Below are positions 6,627 to 9,841 of a DNA stretch of 9,841 bases, one piece after another; position 1 is the first letter of the stretch, and each line of letters starts with the position of its first letter. Where the stretch lies: positions 1 to 9,841 of the forward strand of contig JACCUU010000208.1 of NCBI GenBank assembly GCA_013811645.1, given 5' to 3'. Made by a program: the position numbers and the translations under genes. The notes beneath the pieces were generated by a model, which was not told the DNA's origin, did not search any database, and was given only the letters and a program-made list of their open reading frames with translations. The DNA comes from Actinomycetota bacterium. Lineage in GTDB: Bacteria; Actinomycetota; Thermoleophilia; Gaiellales; Gaiellaceae.

Positions 6627-7782
6627 CTGGGTCAATGATATGGAGTCGTTTTCTGCCACCCCCGGCCGGCCCGACCGCCCGCGTTGTGAGGGCGACGAAG
6701 ACGATCAGCACGACGATCATGCCGGGGACGATCGCGAAGGCATGGTGATCGTTGCCGTTGCGGACGGGTTCCGACCGCAACCGTGCTCCGGCCGGCGAGG
6801 ATGCGACCGGGCCACGCATGCGGCGTTCGGTCGAATGTTCGACGTCATGAATGCGCTCGCGCCCCACGGCCGCCGTGGGTTGTCGCGTCGTGCCATTCCG
6901 TGAACGCAGGACACGATCGCTGGTCGAACCTCTCTGGCGCGCCGCCGGCGTTCCGACTACACCTCGCGGGAACGCCGAACGCGAAACCCGCTCGGCTTCA
7001 GGCGAGAGCGTCTCCGCTCCGCCGCCCGCGACATTCGCGCGTGCTCGCCTGTGTTTCCCGTCTCTGGAACCTGTCGCCTCCGGTCGCCCCGGAGTTCCGG
7101 GAGTGCCTGCAGCGCGCGTCTGCACGATCTCCGGTGGCGCCCCGTCCGGAACGGAAAGCGAGACAGGGACTGGCACAGCCGCCGGCGTCGGCGCCGACTC
7201 GGGCACCGCAGGCGGCGCCGCTTCTGCAATCGGAGGCGTGGGAGCCGGAGCGGAAGCAGGAGGAGCTGGTGCGGGCGGCGCCGCGGGCGTCGGAGGAGGA
7301 ATGGGGACAGCCCGCGGCGGAAGCAGGGACAGCGGATCGACATACGTCTCGTCGTCGCCGGCCCGGATGCCCAGGTGCACGTACGGCACCTCGTGCTCGG
7401 AAACACCGGTTGGGCCGGCTTCTGCCAGCGGTGACCCTTCGGCGACACGGTCACCGCGCCTCACGAGAATCGGCCCGAGATGGGTCAAGGAGACCTTGTA
7501 GCCGTCGGTCTCGATCGTCGCGGTGAGCCCATACGTCGGAACCTGTCCGGCGAACGCGACCTCACCGGAGACCGGCGCATAGATGAGGCGGGCGCCTTCG
7601 AGAGCAATATCTACTCCGCGATGCTGTCCACCGGCGTAGGGGTCGTCACCGAGCGAGAACTCACGAAGGACGCTGCCGTCCGCCGGCCACGCCCATGCCT
7701 CGGCACTCGAAGCGAAAGCGAGCGCGAGGCCGACAGTGGACACCACCGCTCCCAGCACTGTCGTTGTCCTCGAAGCGAACAC
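6340..7782 (-). CDS. Secreted M23/LytM-like peptidase-domain protein, C-terminal membrane helix, suspected frameshift at 3' end
   Basis: Domain order is: signal peptide (about 1-29, ending near AEA), M23/LytM domain (about 30-155), Pro/Ala-rich linker (about 155-217), Arg-rich low-complexity region, and a membrane helix (about 348-367) ending TTRAV. LytM proteins cut or bind peptidoglycan cross-links outside the cell. The zinc ligands appear as H54 and D58 (HRGVD) and H136 (YVHLGIR), and H101 (LTHLG) is kept. The first His of the usual HxH is Tyr134, so hydrolytic activity is uncertain. GTG 7782 is the first start and lies 6 nt from a -10-like TACGGT. As sequenced, the frame stays open to 6340, well inside metG. 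The last hundred or so residues are Arg-rich and shadow-like. One extra base in the C5 run at 6659-6663 would instead end the gene at 6632-6634, just before metG. Confidence 0.8.
   Translation of the reverse strand: MFASRTTTVLGAVVSTVGLALAFASSAEAWAWPADGSVLREFSLGDDPYAGGQHRGVDIALEGARLIYAPVSGEVAFAGQVPTYGLTATIETDGYKVSLTHLGPILVRRGDRVAEGSPLAEAGPTGVSEHEVPYVHLGIRAGDDETYVDPLSLLPPRAVPIPPPTPAAPPAPAPPASAPAPTPPIAEAAPPAVPESAPTPAAVPVPVSLSVPDGAPPEIVQTRAAGTPGTPGRPEATGSRDGKHRRARANVAGGGAETLSPEAERVSRSAFPRGVVGTPAARQRGSTSDRVLRSRNGTTRQPTAAVGRERIHDVEHSTERRMRGPVASSPAGARLRSEPVRNGNDHHAFAIVPGMIVVLIVFVALTTRAVGPAGGGRKRLHIIDPDEPTELPTEDPGRCRVAVRKWPASHRPRGGLRRSLGHVRPVSPAARERRPHGERHGRARDSRDGGRGCRRRVAEGDRRPLQSAHPRGSARPRSLV
6635..6640 (-). 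promoter_or_regulatory. Candidate -10 element for a leaderless metG transcript
   Basis: TATCAT on the minus strand (5 of 6 matches to TATAAT) lies 8 nt before the metG ATG at 6626. Transcription would start at or within 2-3 nt of the ATG, giving a leaderless or nearly leaderless mRNA, which fits the absence of a Shine-Dalgarno. No convincing -35 hexamer is present 16-18 bp upstream (that stretch is G-rich). This is a moderate inference only. Confidence 0.35.
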
Positions 7783-7788
7783 GCCTCG

Positions 7789-7817
7789 ACCGTAACGGTC
7801 CTCTGGAGAAGGGGCAA
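7789..7817 (-). promoter_or_regulatory. Candidate promoter for the M23 gene (leaderless)
   Basis: Reading the minus strand, TTGCCC (7812-7817, 4 of 6 to TTGACA) is followed after exactly 17 nt by TACGGT (7789-7794, TAnnnT type), and the GTG start codon follows after 6 nt. The start point would therefore fall on the GTG itself, making the mRNA leaderless and explaining the lack of a properly placed Shine-Dalgarno. The whole element lies in the 53-nt gap between rsmI and the M23 gene. Confidence 0.45.
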
Positions 7818-7842
7818 TGTGATTTCACAGACTTGTCACAGA
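7818..7842. promoter_or_regulatory. Tandem TCACAGA repeat with a TGTGA inverted arm (possible operator)
   Basis: On the plus strand, TCACAGA occurs at 7825-7831 and again at 7836-7842, 11 bp apart, about one helical turn. An inverted TGTGA at 7818-7822 makes TGTGA-TT-TCACA with the first copy. The group lies directly upstream of the candidate -35 of the M23 gene, at about -36 to -60, and overlaps the rsmI stop codon. Two 7-bp direct repeats phased by one turn is the usual layout for OmpR/PhoB-family response regulators. Which regulator, if any, binds here is unknown. Confidence 0.3.
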
Positions 7843-8645
7843 GAGGAGCGGTAGAGCGCGTTTCGAGGCGCCCCGGTGAGACGGACGACGAGATCCACCG
7901 CCTGCCGACGCGAAACTCCGGCGGCGACGAGCTCCGCGACGGCCCCCACGGCATCGTCGCCGATCTCTCCCCCTTTGGGTTGGATGCCCACGCCCAGGAC
8001 CAGTGTGATCTCGCCCTTCGGCGGCTCGGCGAAGCGCTCGGCGAGCTCGCTCAGTGTTCCGCGCACAACCTCCTCGAAGCGCTTCGTCAGCTCACGGCAG
8101 ACAGCCCCCGGCCGATTCGGCATCTCTCCGGCGAGTGCCGCCAGCGAACCCGGCAGCCGACGGGCCGACTCGAACGCGACGACCGGCTGCGACCAGCCTA
8201 CGAGCTGCGCCGCGAGAGCGCGAAGCTCGCGAGCCCTTCGAGGGAGGTATCCGAGGAACTGGTAGCGCTCGTCCACGAGCCCACTCGCGACAAGCGCCGT
8301 CTCTACCGCCGACGGCCCCGGCAACACCGTGACGGGCAGTCCTTCGGACAGCGCCGCGGCAACGAGCCGCGCACCAGGGTCGTTGACGCCGGGCAGGCCT
8401 GCATCGGACACGAGAGCCACGCGCTCTCCCCGCACCAGACGCGACACCACCTCGTCCGTCCGCGCCGCCTCGTTGTGCCGGTGATAGCTCAGAAGCCGCG
8501 CGGCGATCTGGTGACGCTCGAGCAGGATGCGGGATCGACGCGTGTCCTCGCAAAGGACGAGATCCGCGTCTCGCAGTTCGGCGAGCACCCGCAGCGTGAC
8601 ATCGTCGAGGTTGCCGATCGGGGTGGCGCAGACCGCCAGCGGCAT
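7836..8645 (-). CDS. rsmI: 16S rRNA (cytidine1402-2'-O)-methyltransferase
   Basis: RsmI 2'-O-methylates C1402 in the ribosomal P site and affects decoding fidelity. The 269-aa product belongs to the tetrapyrrole-methylase fold. It shows CATPIGNLDDVTLR (6-19), LCEDTRRS (31-38), SYHRHNE (53-59), the SAM-site motif SDAGLPGVNDPG (80-91), VLPGPSAV (107-114), FLGYLPRR (130-137) and CRELTKRFEEVVRG (183-196), and the usual C-terminal helix-turn-helix-like tail ending TGAPRNALY. I chose ATG 8645, which puts the N-terminus two residues before the first strand, as in homologues; GTG 8660 would add 5 residues. Neither has a Shine-Dalgarno. The gene follows the ROK kinase after 57 nt in the same direction. 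RsmI also lies in this neighbourhood in mycobacteria. Confidence 0.95.
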   Translation of the reverse strand: MPLAVCATPIGNLDDVTLRVLAELRDADLVLCEDTRRSRILLERHQIAARLLSYHRHNEAARTDEVVSRLVRGERVALVSDAGLPGVNDPGARLVAAALSEGLPVTVLPGPSAVETALVASGLVDERYQFLGYLPRRARELRALAAQLVGWSQPVVAFESARRLPGSLAALAGEMPNRPGAVCRELTKRFEEVVRGTLSELAERFAEPPKGEITLVLGVGIQPKGGEIGDDAVGAVAELVAAGVSRRQAVDLVVRLTGAPRNALYRSSL

Positions 8646-8702
8646 GAGAGCTTGTAACACAGTGATCGCCCGACATGGCCGTTCACCGGTAGGAGCTTTG
8701 TG
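8646..8702. other. Short ROK-rsmI intergenic gap, no recognised element
   Basis: These 57 nt separate the ROK kinase stop from the rsmI ATG. I see no Shine-Dalgarno, no TAnnnT element at a useful distance (TTACAA at 8652-8657 is a poor match) and no stem followed by a T run. The two genes may share a transcript started upstream of the ROK gene. Confidence 0.5.
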
Positions 8703-9608
8703 TCACCAGGCTCCGTCGAGGACGCCGAACCCCACCAACGCGGCTCCGACGAGGCCGGCCTCAGCTCCGAGCTCGGCGGGCGCGACGCGGAGCGTTGTGT
8801 CGGCAGGAGCTAGCGCCTCGCGGCGCGCGGCGTCCTGGGCGGGGCCGAGAACGAGGTCGCCCGCCGCCTCCCCGAAGCCGCCTCCGATGAGGACGACTTC
8901 CGGGTCGAAGAGGTTCGCAAGCGAGCCGATCGCAGCCCCGAGATACCTGCCGATCTCGGCCAGACACGCGCGCGCGGCGTCGTCTCCGTTCCGCGCGCGC
9001 TCGACCAGCGCGTGCGCGTCGGCGTCTGGTCCCCAGAGTTTTTGGGCTGCCCGATCCGCCGCAGTCCCGGAGCACAGGGCCTCCACATGCCCCCGGCCGT
9101 GGCAGTTCCCTTGGCATGGGGGCCCATCAGCGAGCACGACCATGTGACCGACCTCCGCCCACCCGCGATAGATCCGGTCGTCGAGGACGATCCCGCCGCC
9201 GACCCCGGTCCCGAGCGTGAGCAGGACGAGGTCCGAGAGTCCCCGTCCAGCACCGAGCTTCCACTCGGCCAACGTCGCCGCGTTCGCATCGTTCTCCACG
9301 CCGACCGGAAGGCCGAAGCGCTCGCGCGCGTGCGCCGCGAGATCGAAGTCGTCGAACTCCAGGTTGGTCGACCGGAGGACGCGTCCCGTGCGGCGATCGA
9401 GGTTCGCCGGAACCCCGAAGCCGATCGCGCCGATCGGCTCCCCGAGAACCGCCTCGACTGCCCCGTCGAGCGCGCGGAGCACGTCTTCCTCCGAGCTCCC
9501 GGGGCTCTCCACCTCGTATCGCTCGTGTACGCCTCCCGCGCGGTCGAGGACGCCGGAGCGGATCTTCGTTCCGCCCACGTCGACTCCGATCACAAAGGGG
9601 GCGCTCAC
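8703..9608 (-). CDS. ROK-family sugar kinase (probable glucokinase)
   Basis: ROK kinases phosphorylate hexoses such as glucose, N-acetylglucosamine or N-acetylmannosamine with ATP. This 301-aa protein has no DNA-binding domain, so it is a kinase and not a NagC-type repressor. Motifs: DVGGTK (10-15), the catalytic ENDAN (105-109, D107), LGTGVGGG (132-139), EVGH (152-155) and IGGGFGE (241-247). The zinc region is a variant. H155 is followed by CQGNCHGRGHVEA (C165, C169, H174) where CxCGxxGCxE is standard, giving C-x3-C-x4-H. The start is GTG 9608 with no Shine-Dalgarno. TATGGT at 9620-9625 could be its -10, leaving a leader of a few bases. Glucokinase is the best guess for an actinobacterial ROK enzyme of this size, but the substrate cannot be read from the sequence. 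Confidence 0.88.
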   Translation of the reverse strand: MSAPFVIGVDVGGTKIRSGVLDRAGGVHERYEVESPGSSEEDVLRALDGAVEAVLGEPIGAIGFGVPANLDRRTGRVLRSTNLEFDDFDLAAHARERFGLPVGVENDANAATLAEWKLGAGRGLSDLVLLTLGTGVGGGIVLDDRIYRGWAEVGHMVVLADGPPCQGNCHGRGHVEALCSGTAADRAAQKLWGPDADAHALVERARNGDDAARACLAEIGRYLGAAIGSLANLFDPEVVLIGGGFGEAAGDLVLGPAQDAARREALAPADTTLRVAPAELGAEAGLVGAALVGFGVLDGAW

Positions 9609-9618
9609 GACCGCGGGC

Positions 9619-9625
9619 TACCATA
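9619..9625. promoter_or_regulatory. Overlapping divergent -10 elements
   Basis: The 7-bp sequence TACCATA reads as TACCAT (9619-9624) towards the plus-strand gene and as TATGGT (9620-9625) towards the ROK gene, both of TAnnnT form. The first lies 10 nt before the ATG at 9635 and the second 11 nt before the GTG at 9608, so both transcripts would have leaders of about 4-6 nt. Neither gene has a Shine-Dalgarno. I found no good -35 on either side. Confidence 0.4.
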
Positions 9626-9634
9626 GCGCCCCGA

Positions 9635-9841
9635 ATGGCCGAGGGAGACAAGCCCTACCGGCGGTATCGCGGTGGCCGCGTCAAAGGCAGAGTCCCACTC
9701 GACAAGAGCCGACGAGCCGTTACCGAGCCCGCGAGCGGGCAGGACAAGCCTCGACGCCGTCGGCGCTGGGGTCTCTGGATCGTCCTGGGCCTCGTCGGGC
9801 TGCTCGTGCTCGGCATCGTCTGGGGCGTGCTCGGCTACCTG
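9635..9841 (+). CDS. N-terminus of a single-pass membrane protein, possibly LCP (LytR-CpsA-Psr) family; partial
   Basis: The ATG at 9635 opens a frame with no stop before the window ends (69 codons). The product begins MAEGDKPYRRYRGGRVKGRV, an Arg/Lys-rich cytoplasmic tail with five Arg at 40-44, followed by a strongly hydrophobic helix from about residue 45 to the edge (WGLWIVLGLVGLLVLG and onward). Cytoplasm-in orientation follows from the positive charges. A short basic tail plus one membrane helix is the usual N-terminus of LCP phosphotransferases, which attach glycopolymers to peptidoglycan, and of several other actinobacterial envelope proteins. The catalytic domain lies outside the window, so LCP is a guess from style and context. 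There is no Shine-Dalgarno; TACCAT 10 nt upstream is a candidate -10. Confidence 0.75.
   Translation, partial: MAEGDKPYRRYRGGRVKGRVPLDKSRRAVTEPASGQDKPRRRRRWGLWIVLGLVGLLVLGIVWGVLGYL

Noticed and set aside
6717..6914. Small minus-strand frame of 65 codons inside the M23 gene
   Set aside because: It is out of frame with the signal-peptide/M23/membrane-helix frame, which explains this region better, and it shows no motif or start signal.
7788..7800. GACCG-taa-CGGTC hairpin as an rsmI terminator
   Set aside because: The stem is only 5 bp with a 3-nt loop and no T run, and it overlaps the candidate -10 of the M23 gene.
7818..7829. TGTGA-TT-TCACA as a CRP/cAMP receptor site
   Set aside because: CRP sites need a 6-bp spacer between TGTGA and TCACA; here it is 2 bp. 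Its centre at about -41.5 is tempting but the spacing does not fit.
7695..8657. 320-codon plus-strand open frame opposite rsmI, and 215-1129 opposite prs
   Set aside because: Both are antisense shadows of conserved genes, with no recognisable motif and no start signal.
9727..9740. GCCCGC-GA-GCGGGC inverted repeat
   Set aside because: It lies inside the coding start of the plus-strand gene, the loop of 2 nt is too short for a stable hairpin, and such repeats occur by chance in DNA this GC-rich.
1..9841. CRISPR arrays, insertion sequences, attachment sites, defence or phage genes
   Set aside because: I saw no spaced direct repeats, transposase or integrase motifs or composition break. The tRNA gene is followed at once by glmU, leaving no room for an integrated element.

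Overview
This window is high-GC chromosomal DNA of housekeeping type. It most likely comes from an actinobacterium (Actinomycetota). The MetRS N-terminus ([18 protein letters not shown]) is of the actinobacterial kind. Several genes lack a Shine-Dalgarno sequence but have a TAnnnT -10 element right next to the start codon. The order metG-tatD-rsmA-ispE-(tRNA-Gln)-glmU-prs also matches the cluster I remember from Mycobacterium tuberculosis (metS-tatD-rpfB-ksgA-ispE and glmU-prsA). A deep-branching class such as Thermoleophilia is possible, but the sequence does not prove it. I see no insertion sequence, phage, CRISPR or plasmid signal.

Layout. At the right edge, from 9635, a plus-strand gene begins with a basic N-terminus and one membrane helix, and it runs off the window; it may be an LCP (LytR-CpsA-Psr) protein. 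Only 26 nt away, a ROK-family sugar kinase starts in the opposite direction, and the two genes' candidate -10 elements overlap. Everything else reads leftward on the minus strand: ROK kinase (9608-8703), rsmI (8645-7836), a secreted M23/LytM-like protein with a Pro/Ala-rich linker and a C-terminal membrane helix (from 7782), metG (6626-4809), tatD (4812-4069), rsmA (4072-3293), ispE (3296-2451), tRNA-Gln(UUG) with encoded CCA (2442-2369), glmU (2366-1041) and prs (1060-5).

The block from metG to prs looks like one transcription unit. metG/tatD, tatD/rsmA and rsmA/ispE each overlap by 4 bp (GTGA or ATGA). The tRNA lies 8 nt after ispE and 2 nt before the glmU ATG, and glmU overlaps prs by 20 bp if prs uses its GTG start. 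The genes cover translation (MetRS, tRNA-Gln, the 16S rRNA methyltransferases RsmI and RsmA), cell-wall precursor supply (GlmU for UDP-GlcNAc, IspE for the isoprenoid carrier, the M23 protein for wall remodelling) and PRPP supply (Prs).

I found no clearly new multi-gene system. The points most worth a second look are: the glmU start codon abutting the mature 3' end of the tRNA; the M23 reading frame that runs about 290 nt into metG, probably a frameshift at a run of five C; a candidate promoter with a tandem operator ahead of the M23 gene; active-site changes in GlmU and the M23 domain; and the overlapping divergent promoters at 9619-9625. No stretch over 300 bases lacks a gene; the longest intergenic gaps are 57 nt (8646-8702) and 53 nt (7783-7835).
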